Origin: Arenimonas sp.
GTDB lineage: Bacteria > Pseudomonadota > Gammaproteobacteria > Xanthomonadales > Xanthomonadaceae
Assembly: GCF_022842045.1 (NCBI RefSeq)
Contig: NZ_JALHQI010000022.1
Location: 1-42,399 of the forward strand
Direction: 5' to 3'
Length of the DNA: 42,399 nucleotides
The first letter of the stretch is position 1. Each line of letters begins with the position of its first letter. Both the position numbers and the translations under genes were made by a program. A model generated the notes under the pieces. That model had not been told where the DNA came from. It saw only the letters and a list, made by a program, of their open reading frames with translations, and did no database searches. Below are positions 35,950 to 42,399 of the stretch, piece by piece.

Positions 35950-36975
35950 ATGCACCAGTGGTACCTCAGTTACAACGGCCAGCAAATCGGTCCGCTAGAC
36001 CACGCCGCCGCGATCGCCCAGGCCACCCGCGACCCGGCCGGCCACTGCTGGCGCCAGGGCTTCCCCGAGTGGATCCCGATTTCCGCTTGCACCGAGCTGC
36101 GCGCCGAGTCGGCGCCGGGCGCGATGATGGCGCCGGTGCCGCCGCCGGCCGCCGCCAGCACGGCGGGCCAGCGCAGCGACGTGATCGACTACCGCATCTA
36201 CGGCGAGGACATGCAGTTCGTCGAGATCGAGCTCGACCCGGGCGAGAGCGCCGTCGCCGAGGCCGGTTCGATGATGTACAAGGACGCGGTCGTGAACATG
36301 GACACCGTGTTCGGCGACGGCTCGGCCAGCACCGCCGGCGGCGGCTTCATGGACAAGCTGGTCGGCGCCGGCAAGCGCCTGATCACCGGCGAAAGCCTGT
36401 TCACCACGGTGTTCTCGCACACCGGCGGCAGCGGCAAGGCCAAGGTCGCGTTCGCGGCGCCCTACCCCGGCACCATCGTGCCGATGACGCTGAGCAACTA
36501 CGGCGGCACCATCATCGCGCAGAAGGACAGCTTCCTTTGCGCGGCACGCGGCGTGTCGATCGGGTTGTTCTTCCAGAAGAAGATCATGACCGCGCTGTTC
36601 GGCGGCGAGGGCTTCATCATGCAGAAGCTCACCGGTGACGGCCTGGTGTTCATCCACGCCGGCGGCACCATCGTCGAGCGCGAGCTGCGCCCCGGCGAGC
36701 GCCTGGACGTCGACACCGGCTGCGTGGTGGCGATGACCAGCACGGTCAACTTCGACATCCAGCCGGTCGGCGGCGTGAAGTCGATGCTGTTCGGTGGCGA
36801 GGGCGTGTTCCTGGCCACGCTGACCGGACCGGGCAAGGTCTGGCTGCAGTCGCTGCCGTTCTCGCGCCTGGCCGGGCGCATGTTCAGCGCGGCCTACCAG
36901 CGCGGCGGCAGCAAGGGCGAGGGCTCGGTGCTCGGCGGGCTGGGCGGCATCATCTCCGGCGACCGAGGGTTCTGA
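35950..36975 (+). CDS. GYF_2-AIM24 fusion protein (TIGR00266-like)
   Basis: The 341-residue protein has two parts. Residues 1-~48 form a GYF_2-type domain (WYLSYNGQQIGPLDHAAAIA and CWRQGFPEWIPI). A Pro/Ala linker (~58-72) leads to an AIM24/TIGR00266 beta-sandwich (~78-335: YRIYGEDMQFVEIELDPGES, VAEAGSMMYKDAVVNMDTVF, VFIHAGGTIVERELRPGERL, DTGCVVAMTSTVNFDI). AIM24-type proteins occur in bacteria and mitochondria, where one helps shape the inner membrane. The bacterial role is unclear. GYF_2 domains are thought to bind proline-rich peptides, and the DUF533 protein just upstream has such a linker, so the two may interact; this is inference. The ATG at 35950 is chosen because the GYF_2 domain begins there. 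Confidence 0.9.
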   Translation: MHQWYLSYNGQQIGPLDHAAAIAQATRDPAGHCWRQGFPEWIPISACTELRAESAPGAMMAPVPPPAAASTAGQRSDVIDYRIYGEDMQFVEIELDPGESAVAEAGSMMYKDAVVNMDTVFGDGSASTAGGGFMDKLVGAGKRLITGESLFTTVFSHTGGSGKAKVAFAAPYPGTIVPMTLSNYGGTIIAQKDSFLCAARGVSIGLFFQKKIMTALFGGEGFIMQKLTGDGLVFIHAGGTIVERELRPGERLDVDTGCVVAMTSTVNFDIQPVGGVKSMLFGGEGVFLATLTGPGKVWLQSLPFSRLAGRMFSAAYQRGGSKGEGSVLGGLGGIISGDRGF

Positions 36976-37008
36976 CCGCACGCCGCGCGCCACGGCGAGG
37001 TCGGCGAC

Positions 37009-37034
37009 GCGGGCCCGGAAAACCGGGTCCGCTT
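37009..37034. terminator. Terminator hairpin between convergent AIM24 and TonB-receptor genes
   Basis: GCGGGCCCGG (37009-37018), an AAAA loop and CCGGGTCCGC (37023-37032) pair over 10 positions with one G-T wobble, followed by TT. It fills the gap before the receptor stop codon and may serve both strands. Confidence 0.65.
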
Positions 37035-39091
37035 CAATTCGCGGTGCGGAATCCCACCCCCAGCCACAGCGTGCGCGGCGCGCCGGGCTCGTAGTAGCGG
37101 CCGTTGCCGTCGTTGGTGATCACGGAGCCCGCGTGCTGGCGGTCGAAGGCATTGTCCAGGCGCAGGAAGGTTTCCAGCCGCCGCGTGGCGGCCCAGGTCA
37201 GCCCGAGGTCGACCAGGCCGTGGCCGGCGGCCTGCTCGCTGCCGACGTCGTTGACCGAGACCGCCGAGGCGCCGCGCAGCTCGACGAAGCCGCGCCAGTC
37301 GCCGCGCCAGCCTTCCCAGCGCAGCCGGCCCTGGGAACGCGGCACGCCCGCCAGCCGGGTGCCGCGCGCGATCCGCTGGGTTGGCACGGTGCAGGGTGCG
37401 CCGCTGCAGGCGAGGTAGTCCTGGCGCATCGTGGCGTCGAGCCCGGTCCAGGCCAGCTGCAGCGACATCGCCTCGCCCAGCGGCGCGGCGAACTCCAGTT
37501 CCACGCCCTGGCGACGGGTGCGCGCGGCATTGGCGTAGCTGGCGCGGCCGCCGGCATTGGTTGCCACCACCAGCTCGTCGCGGGTGGCGGTGCGGAACAC
37601 GGCGAGGTCCGCGCTGAAGCCCGGCCGCGGTCGCCACTTCATGCCCAGCTCCAGGTTGCGGCTGCGGGCCGGGCGCAGGTCCAGGTTCAGCCCCGAACTG
37701 CCGTCCGGGCGATAGGCCAGCTCGACCAGCGTCGGCGTCTCGAAGCCGCTGCCGACGCTCGCGTGCAGGTTCAGCGTCGGTCGCGCGCGCCACTGCAGCG
37801 CCAGCACCGGCGTCCAGCGCTCGAAGTCGACCGCACCGCTGTCGTCCGGATTGCCGGCCGTGACGTAGCGGTCGTCCGAGCGGAAGCGCACCTGGCTGTG
37901 GCGCAACCCGGCCAGCAGCGACCAGTCGTCCGCGAAGCGCCAGTCGGCCTGGGCGAACTGGTCGTAAGCGGCGACGTCGTTGCGCTCGTCGCGCCGCAGC
38001 CGGCCGCGCACGCCCAGCCGCGCGCCGACGAAGTTCTCGAAGCCGCGGCGCTGCTGCACCAGTCCTTCCCAGCCCAGGCCCGCGGTCCACTGCAGCGCGC
38101 GCCCGCCGACGACGGACTCGCCATCCAAGCGCAGTTCACCCCCGAAGAAATCGCTGCCCAGGTCCACCACGCCGCCGGACTGCAGCGGATTGCCCTGCAC
38201 GCCGACCGGAATGGCCAGGAACTGCTCGATGTGCCGCTGGCCGGCATACGCCATCGCCTGCAGGCGCGCCGCGCCGAGTGCGCGCTGCCAGGTGCCACCG
38301 AGCTGCGACTGGCGCACCGACTTTCGGGTGTTGAACGCCTGCGCCTGCGGGGCGGTCTGCCCCGGGTCGTCCAGGAACTGCGCCCGGTTCAGGCCCAGCG
38401 GGTCTTGCGCGTCCGGCGCGTCCAGGTGGTTGAAGACCACCGAGCCACCGTCGCCCCCTTCGCCCGGCCAGTGCAGGCGCGCGTTGAACGACGTGCGCTC
38501 GGCGGCCGAATGCGGCCGGAACCCGTCCACGCGCAGGTGCGACAGCCCCGCCACCACGCCGGCGCCGCGCCATCGCGTCCGCAGTCCGGCCGACACGCGC
38601 CAGTCGCCAGCCTCCGATGCGGCGGCAGCCAGGCGCGCCTCACCCGGCGCGATCCCGTCGCCACTGAAGACCTGGAGCACGCCGCCGGAGGAATTCCCGT
38701 ACAGGGCCGAAAACGGACCGCGCAGCACTTCGACGCGCTCGGCGCTGGCCAGGTTGGCGTGGGAAAGCTGCGACTGGCCGTCGGGCTGGGTCGCGGGAAT
38801 GCCGTCGATGATGACCCGCAGCCCGCGGACGCCAAAGCTGGCCCGAGTGCCGAAGCCGCGTATCGACACCTGCGTGTCCTGTGCGTAGTTCTGGCGATCG
38901 CGCGCCAACAGGCCGGGCACGCCGCCCAGCCACTCCGACAGGTTCAGCCCCGGAGCCGCGTCCGGTGCCGTGCGCACCGACACCGCCGCCGGCGTATCGA
39001 ACACACTCGCCTCCCGCCGCGTCGCCGTCACCGTCACCGGCTCCAACGCCACCACCTCCGCAGCCACCAACACCAAATGAACCAAGTTCAT
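37034..39091 (-). CDS. TonB-dependent outer membrane receptor
   Basis: The 685-residue protein has a TonB-dependent receptor architecture. A TonB-box-like VTVTATRREAS near residue 20 is followed by a plug domain (~25-155: LARDRQNYAQDTQVSIRGFG, GLRVIIDGIPATQPDGQSQL, SAERVEVLRGPFSALYGNSS, GGVLQVFSG) and a 22-strand barrel ending in aromatic-terminated GVGFRTAN. The plug and the Q/DGIP segment resemble iron-complex receptors of the COG4772/FecA group, but the substrate is not predictable. The presumed signal peptide (MNLVHLVLVAAEVVA) is short and lacks basic residues, so the start is uncertain. Its ATG overlaps the stop of the isoaspartyl peptidase gene, and the two genes form an operon. No siderophore genes are adjacent. 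Confidence 0.9.
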   Translation of the reverse strand: MNLVHLVLVAAEVVALEPVTVTATRREASVFDTPAAVSVRTAPDAAPGLNLSEWLGGVPGLLARDRQNYAQDTQVSIRGFGTRASFGVRGLRVIIDGIPATQPDGQSQLSHANLASAERVEVLRGPFSALYGNSSGGVLQVFSGDGIAPGEARLAAAASEAGDWRVSAGLRTRWRGAGVVAGLSHLRVDGFRPHSAAERTSFNARLHWPGEGGDGGSVVFNHLDAPDAQDPLGLNRAQFLDDPGQTAPQAQAFNTRKSVRQSQLGGTWQRALGAARLQAMAYAGQRHIEQFLAIPVGVQGNPLQSGGVVDLGSDFFGGELRLDGESVVGGRALQWTAGLGWEGLVQQRRGFENFVGARLGVRGRLRRDERNDVAAYDQFAQADWRFADDWSLLAGLRHSQVRFRSDDRYVTAGNPDDSGAVDFERWTPVLALQWRARPTLNLHASVGSGFETPTLVELAYRPDGSSGLNLDLRPARSRNLELGMKWRPRPGFSADLAVFRTATRDELVVATNAGGRASYANAARTRRQGVELEFAAPLGEAMSLQLAWTGLDATMRQDYLACSGAPCTVPTQRIARGTRLAGVPRSQGRLRWEGWRGDWRGFVELRGASAVSVNDVGSEQAAGHGLVDLGLTWAATRRLETFLRLDNAFDRQHAGSVITNDGNGRYYEPGAPRTLWLGVGFRTAN

Positions 39092-39093
39092 TT
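39075..39093. promoter_or_regulatory. Perfect hairpin over the receptor start and peptidase stop
   Basis: AAATGAAC / GTTCATTT, 8-bp arms with a 3-base spacer, covers the last codon and stop of the peptidase gene and the ATG of the receptor. In mRNA the receptor start codon would be paired until ribosomes finishing the first gene open it, which fits translational coupling. Confidence 0.5.
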
Positions 39094-40080
39094 GTCGTCG
39101 CGGAAGATGGCGGTGCCGCGTGTGCCGTCGGGCTTGAGCCAGGCGCGGTACATGCCGCTGGTGTTGAACGGCATGGCGATGTTGCCGCGGCGGTCGAGGG
39201 CGATGGCGCCGCCGTCGCCGCCAAGCGCGACGATATCTTCGTTGATGACCGCGTGCGCGGCGGTCGCCAGGGCGTCGCCGCGCAGGCCGACCCGGGCGCA
39301 GATGGCGTGCGCGGCCGCGGTGCGCAGGTAGAACTCGCCCCAGCCGGTGCCGGACACGCCGCAGTGGGCGTCGGCCCAGGTGCCGGCGCCGATCACCGGC
39401 GCATCGCCGACCCGGCCCCAGCGCTTGTTGGTCATTCCGCCGGTCGAGGTGGCGGCGGCGATGTGGCCGCGGGCGTCCAGCGCCACCGCGCCGACGGTGC
39501 CGAAGTAGGCACCCGGCGCGGGCAGCATCGCGGCGCGCTCGCGCTCCTGCGCCCGCTCGAGCTGCTCGCGGCGGCGGTCGGTGTCGAACCAGTCGGGCGC
39601 CACGCGCTGTATCTCGGGCCGGGTGTCGGCGAAGGCCTCGGCCCCGCCCGCGGCCAGCATCACGTGCGGCGAGTGTTCCATCACGGCACGCGCGAGCCTG
39701 ATCGGGTTGCGCACCGTGCGCACGCCCGCCACCGCGCCGGCGCGGCGGGTGTGGCCCTCCATGATCGCGGCATCGAGCTCGTGCCCGCCCTCGGCGTTGA
39801 ACACGGCGCCCTTGCCGGCGTTGAACCAAGGCGATTCCTCCAGCACCACGATCGCCGCGGTGACGGCGTCGAGCGCGCTGCCGCCGTCCTCGAGCACCGC
39901 CTGGCCGGCGTCGAGCGCGCGGTCGAGCGCCGCGCGCACTTCGCGCTCGTCCTGCGGCGACAGCGCAGTGCGCTCGATCACGCCGGCGCCGCCGTGGAGC
40001 ACCAGGGCGGTTGGCGCGGGCGGGGCCGCGAAGGCCGGCGCGGCGAAGAGGCAGGCAAGCACGAGCAGGTTTCGGATCAT
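39088..40080 (-). CDS. iaaA: Exported isoaspartyl peptidase/L-asparaginase (plant-type, Ntn hydrolase)
   Basis: The 330-residue protein starts with a signal peptide (MIRNLLVLACLFAAPAFAAP; cleavage after AFA near residue 18). The mature part is a type-III isoaspartyl peptidase: VLHGGAGVI, ESPWFNAGKGAVFNAEGGHE, and the autocleavage site GTVGAVALDARG, where Thr195 becomes the N-terminal nucleophile of the beta subunit. TSTGGMTNKRWGRVGD and GTGWGEFYLR complete the active site. Known members cleave beta-aspartyl dipeptides, including those from cyanophycin and from damaged proteins, and L-asparagine. A periplasmic location is indicated here, whereas E. coli IaaA is cytoplasmic. It is translationally coupled to a TonB-dependent receptor, hinting at joint use of an imported beta-aspartyl peptide. 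Confidence 0.9.
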   Translation of the reverse strand: MIRNLLVLACLFAAPAFAAPPAPTALVLHGGAGVIERTALSPQDEREVRAALDRALDAGQAVLEDGGSALDAVTAAIVVLEESPWFNAGKGAVFNAEGGHELDAAIMEGHTRRAGAVAGVRTVRNPIRLARAVMEHSPHVMLAAGGAEAFADTRPEIQRVAPDWFDTDRRREQLERAQERERAAMLPAPGAYFGTVGAVALDARGHIAAATSTGGMTNKRWGRVGDAPVIGAGTWADAHCGVSGTGWGEFYLRTAAAHAICARVGLRGDALATAAHAVINEDIVALGGDGGAIALDRRGNIAMPFNTSGMYRAWLKPDGTRGTAIFRDDK

Positions 40081-40264
40081 GGCGGTAAGGCTCTCGGGAA
40101 ACGCGGGACCACAGTCTAGCCGGGCGCGGCGAAGGCCCTGTGCACGACCGTGCAGGCCGCGCAGAATTCCTGCCGCATGGCAGCATTTCCGGCGACCCCG
40201 CGCCTCGCCCCCGCGTGCTGCGATGCGGCGGTCTTCACGGGTCGAGCCCACTACGGCGCGGCTT

Positions 40265-40308
40265 GCGGCGATGCTGCAGCGCGGTGGCCGCGCCGCAGCA
40301 TGCGCCGC
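40265..40308. promoter_or_regulatory. 44-bp near-perfect palindrome upstream of the subtilase promoter
   Basis: From outside in, both sides read GCGGCG, ATGCTGC, one mismatched base, GCGCGG, with a TGG centre (85-87 of 402xx); only one extra base (G at 40302) and one mismatch (A40278/C40294) break the symmetry. It ends 14 bases before the -35 box. It may be an operator for a dimeric or tetrameric regulator or a DNA cruciform. It is not placed to be a terminator, as the flanking genes diverge. Confidence 0.6.
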
Positions 40309-40322
40309 ATCGCGCGGGGGCG

Positions 40323-40352
40323 TTGACAGCCCCGGCGTGCGTCCCCTATCCA
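40323..40352 (+). promoter_or_regulatory. Sigma-70-type promoter of the subtilase gene
   Basis: A consensus TTGACA (-35, 40323-40328) is followed after 18 bases by TATCCA (-10, 40347-40352). Transcription would start near 40360 and leave a leader of about 110 bases. This is the best promoter match in the window. Confidence 0.6.
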
Positions 40353-40470
40353 CGGCCTGCCACGCGGCGAAGGATACGGCGGGAAGCCGACCGGAAGCCG
40401 CGGGCCGGTCCGACAGGGGAAGGACCGACGAAGATCCACCACCTGTTCGAAACATTCGGGGAGTCACACC

Positions 40471-41658
40471 ATGAAGACCGTCAACCTGCTCGCGCTTGGC
40501 CTTGCCCTTGCGCTGGGCACCACGTCCACGCTCGCGTCCGAGCTGCGCCGTGCCGAGCATCCGATCAAGAACAGCTACATCGTCGTGCTCAAGCCCAACA
40601 GCCTCGTGCTGCCCGCCAACGCCCGCAACGGCCGCGAGGCCATGTCCATGGCGGTCGCCAACGCCGCGGTGGACCTGTCGGACCGCTTCGCGCTGCGCCC
40701 GCACCAGATGTACGACGTCGCCCTGCAGGGCTTCGCGGTCGAGGCGACCGAGGGGCAGATCCAGCGCCTGCTCAAGGACCCGCGCGTGGACTACGTCGAA
40801 GAGGACGAGATGTCCTACATCGGCGCCACCCAGACCGGCGCCACCTGGGGCCTGGACCGCTCCGACCAGCGCGACCGGCCGCTCAACGGCAGCTACATCT
40901 ACGACTACACCGCCTCGAGCGTTCGCGTGTACGTGATCGACAGCGGCATCCTGGCCAGCCACTCCGACTTCGGTGGCCGCGTGCTGTCGGGCTACACCGC
41001 CATCAACGACGGGCGCGGCACCAGCGACTGCAACGGCCACGGCACGCACGTGGCGGGCACGGTGGGCGGCGCTACCTGGGGCGTGGCGAAGGCGGCGCGG
41101 CTGGTGCCGGTGCGCGTGTTCGGCTGCACCGGCGGCAGCGCCAACTCCACGATCATCGCGGGCATCAACTGGGTGGCCAGCAACCACGTCAAGCCGGCGG
41201 TGGCGAACATGAGCCTCGGCGGCGGCGCGTCCTCGGCCACCGACACCGCGACCAACAACCTGATCAACGCGGGCGTCACCGTGGTGGTGGCCGCGGGCAA
41301 TGACAACGCCAACGCCTGCAACTACTCGCCGGCCCGCGTGGCCAACGCCATCACCGTCGGCTCGACCACGTCCACGGACGCCCGCTCGTCGTTCTCGAAC
41401 TTCGGCAGCTGCGTGAACATCTTCGGGCCGGGCAGCTCGATCCGTTCGGCCTGGTACACCAGCAACACCGCCACCAACACCATCAGCGGCACCTCGATGG
41501 CCTCGCCGCACGTGGCGGGCGCGGCCGCGCTGTACCTGGCGGCCAACCCGTCGGCCTCGCCGGCGACGGTCCGCAACGCGCTGTACTCGAAGGCGACCAC
41601 CAACCGCCTCACCGGCATCGGCACCGGCTCGCCGAACCGCCTTCTCTACACGCGTTGA
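40471..41658 (+). CDS. Secreted S8 family serine peptidase (proteinase K/aqualysin type)
   Basis: The 395-residue preproprotein has a signal peptide (~1-23, [20 protein letters not shown]), an I9 inhibitor propeptide (~35-112, NSYIVVLKP to VDYVEEDE) and a subtilase domain (~120-395). The catalytic triad is Asp157 (VYVIDSGI), His190 ([11 protein letters not shown]) and Ser342 ([13 protein letters not shown]), with oxyanion Asn277 ([11 protein letters not shown]). Cysteines 187, 219, 283 and 314 could form the two disulfides common in proteinase K-like enzymes. It lacks a C-terminal PPC/P domain and ends soon after the last helix. It is probably secreted and activated by self-cleavage. A strong promoter and a long palindrome lie upstream, and a GGGGAG ribosome-binding site precedes the ATG. 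Confidence 0.95.
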   Translation: MKTVNLLALGLALALGTTSTLASELRRAEHPIKNSYIVVLKPNSLVLPANARNGREAMSMAVANAAVDLSDRFALRPHQMYDVALQGFAVEATEGQIQRLLKDPRVDYVEEDEMSYIGATQTGATWGLDRSDQRDRPLNGSYIYDYTASSVRVYVIDSGILASHSDFGGRVLSGYTAINDGRGTSDCNGHGTHVAGTVGGATWGVAKAARLVPVRVFGCTGGSANSTIIAGINWVASNHVKPAVANMSLGGGASSATDTATNNLINAGVTVVVAAGNDNANACNYSPARVANAITVGSTTSTDARSSFSNFGSCVNIFGPGSSIRSAWYTSNTATNTISGTSMASPHVAGAAALYLAANPSASPATVRNALYSKATTNRLTGIGTGSPNRLLYTR

Positions 41659-41701
41659 TCCACCACCGCCCGGGGCAGCCAGCCTGGCCCGGGCGTTCCC
41701 T

Positions 41702-41765
41702 TGTGGGAGGGACTTCAGTCCCGATGCGCCTCGCGAAAGGCATCGGGACTGAAGTCCCTCCCACA
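41702..41765. repeat. Inverted REP pair with GTGGGAG heads
   Basis: Two 26-base copies (41702-41727 and 41740-41765) are perfect reverse complements around a 12-base spacer. Each begins TGTGGGAGGGACTTCAGTCC, and each contains its own smaller dyad GGGACT-TC-AGTCCC. This is the layout of a REP doublet (BIME-like), as mobilised by REP-associated tyrosine transposases in Pseudomonas, Stenotrophomonas and relatives. It lies between the convergent subtilase and permease genes, where it may also act as a bidirectional terminator. No transposase gene is in the window. Confidence 0.88.
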
Positions 41766-41777
41766 GGGGTTGGTGCT

Positions 41778-42399
41778 TCAGCCCTGGTGGCGCAGGGCCT
41801 CGATGGGGTCGAGCCGGGCCGCCTTGCGCGCCGGGTAGAACCCGAAGAACAGACCGGTGGCGACCGAGAACCCGGTGGCCATCAGCACCACCTTGGCATC
41901 GAGCATCACCGGCAGCGCGCCGAACTTGCTCGCGAGCAGCGCGCCGCCCACGCCCAGCGCGATGCCGATGAAGCCACCGCCCAGCGAGATCAGCATGGCC
42001 TCGGCCAGGAACTGCGCCTGGATTTCCTTCGGGCCCGCGCCGACCGCCATGCGCAGGCCGATTTCGCGGATGCGCTCGGTCACCGACACCAGCATGATGT
42101 TCATGATGCCGATGCCGCCGACGATCAGCGAGATGCTGGCCACCGCGCCCAGCAGCAGCGACATCAGCCGCGTGGTCTGGGTGCGGGTGCTGACGATCTC
42201 GGCGATGTTGCGCACGGCGAAGTCATCCTCGGCGCCGGGCGCGATCCGATGGCGCTGGCGCAGCAGGGAATTCAACTCTTCCTCGACGTAGGCCAGGTCC
42301 TCGGCCCGCCCGACCATCACCGAGATCTGCTGCACCGTGCTGGCCTGGCGCGGCACCGCCGCGGCGGCGCCGGCGGCGGGCGCGGCGGTGGCCGGCGTG
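41778..42399 (-). CDS. MacB-type ABC transporter permease, C-terminal part
   Basis: This is the 3' part of a gene whose start lies beyond the right edge; about 206 residues are visible. The first ~95 residues are the end of the periplasmic MacB_PCD-like domain (an Ala/Pro-rich insert, then ISVMVGRAEDLAYVEEELNS). The FtsX domain follows with three helices and the family motifs GGIGIMNIMLVSVTERIREI and GLRMAVGA, ending with PARKAARLDPIEALRHQG. This is typical of MacB/LolC-like permeases that power efflux of macrolides, peptides or lipoproteins with a separate or fused ATPase. The Ala/Pro insert seems unusual, but too little is visible to be sure. Confidence 0.92.
   Translation of the reverse strand, partial: TPATAAPAAGAAAAVPRQASTVQQISVMVGRAEDLAYVEEELNSLLRQRHRIAPGAEDDFAVRNIAEIVSTRTQTTRLMSLLLGAVASISLIVGGIGIMNIMLVSVTERIREIGLRMAVGAGPKEIQAQFLAEAMLISLGGGFIGIALGVGGALLASKFGALPVMLDAKVVLMATGFSVATGLFFGFYPARKAARLDPIEALRHQG

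Larger units (their letters stand above)
40081..40470. other. 390-base divergent control region between peptidase and subtilase genes
   Basis: This is the longest non-coding gap in the window. No credible gene was found in it. It holds the peptidase leader, a small dyad around GTGCACGACCGTGCA (40140-40154), the 44-bp palindrome at 40265-40308, a promoter at 40323-40352 and a leader of about 110 bases with a CGGTCC/GGACCG dyad near 40406-40428 before the subtilase. Confidence 0.7.

Noticed and set aside
37034-40186. A 1050-codon reading that would join the TonB receptor with upstream sequence
   Set aside because: The upstream part is the peptidase gene in another frame; the overlapping stop/start explains the open frame.

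Overview
The window is ordinary-looking chromosomal DNA of very high GC content from a gammaproteobacterium, most probably a member of the Xanthomonadales/Lysobacteraceae (Lysobacter, Luteimonas or a relative). The reasons are the block lptD-surA-pdxA-rsmA-apaG-apaH facing a folA-thyA-lgt cluster, the queA-tgt-yajC-secD-secF order, paired UbiI/UbiH-type hydroxylases, many GTG starts, and a GTGGGAG-headed REP pair. No rRNA, tRNA, CRISPR array, prophage, transposase or plasmid function was seen. Both edges cut genes: a 2OG-Fe(II) oxygenase on the left and a MacB-like permease on the right.

Layout. 1-7.5 kb: oxygenase end, an alkyltransferase-like (ATL) repair protein, a small unknown protein, a CNNM/CorC-type membrane protein and an ExoD-family protein. 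On the minus strand these are followed by a two-gene operon pairing a PhnD-like periplasmic binding protein with a HAMP-GGDEF-EAL receptor, then trmJ. 7.5-14.1 kb: suhB faces the queA-tgt-yajC-secD-secF run across a large imperfect palindrome made of two facing terminators. 14.2-17.7 kb: a four-gene minus-strand operon (ABC ATPase, ABC permease, DesK-like kinase, LuxR-type regulator) with a perfect 12-bp palindrome just upstream of its likely -35 box. 17.9-22 kb: a class III aminotransferase of unknown substrate, a 10-bp tandem repeat, then ubiH-ubiI.

22-24.5 kb: a small membrane protein, a PduO-type corrinoid adenosyltransferase and a histone-deacetylase-like hydrolase form a tight operon; msrB converges on it. 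24.6-31.2 kb: lptD-surA-pdxA-rsmA-apaG-apaH covers outer-membrane biogenesis, vitamin B6 synthesis, 16S rRNA dimethylation and Ap4A hydrolysis, and ends at a good intrinsic terminator. 31.3-35.1 kb: a small periplasmic protein, then on the minus strand dgkA-terC-lgt-thyA-folA. 35.2-37 kb: a DUF533/TerB-like protein and a GYF_2-AIM24 fusion. 37-42.4 kb: a minus-strand operon coupling an exported isoaspartyl peptidase to a TonB-dependent receptor, a divergent secreted subtilase behind a 44-bp palindrome and a clear promoter, a REP pair, and the permease fragment.

No wholly new multi-gene system is evident. The best candidates for under-described biology are (i) the exported isoaspartyl peptidase with its translationally coupled TonB receptor, a possible beta-aspartyl peptide scavenging unit; (ii) the PhnD-like protein with the GGDEF-EAL receptor, a possible ligand-to-c-di-GMP relay; (iii) the membrane protein linked to the corrinoid adenosyltransferase; and (iv) several unexplained intergenic palindromes. 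All functions are read from sequence motifs and remembered family features; no search was run.
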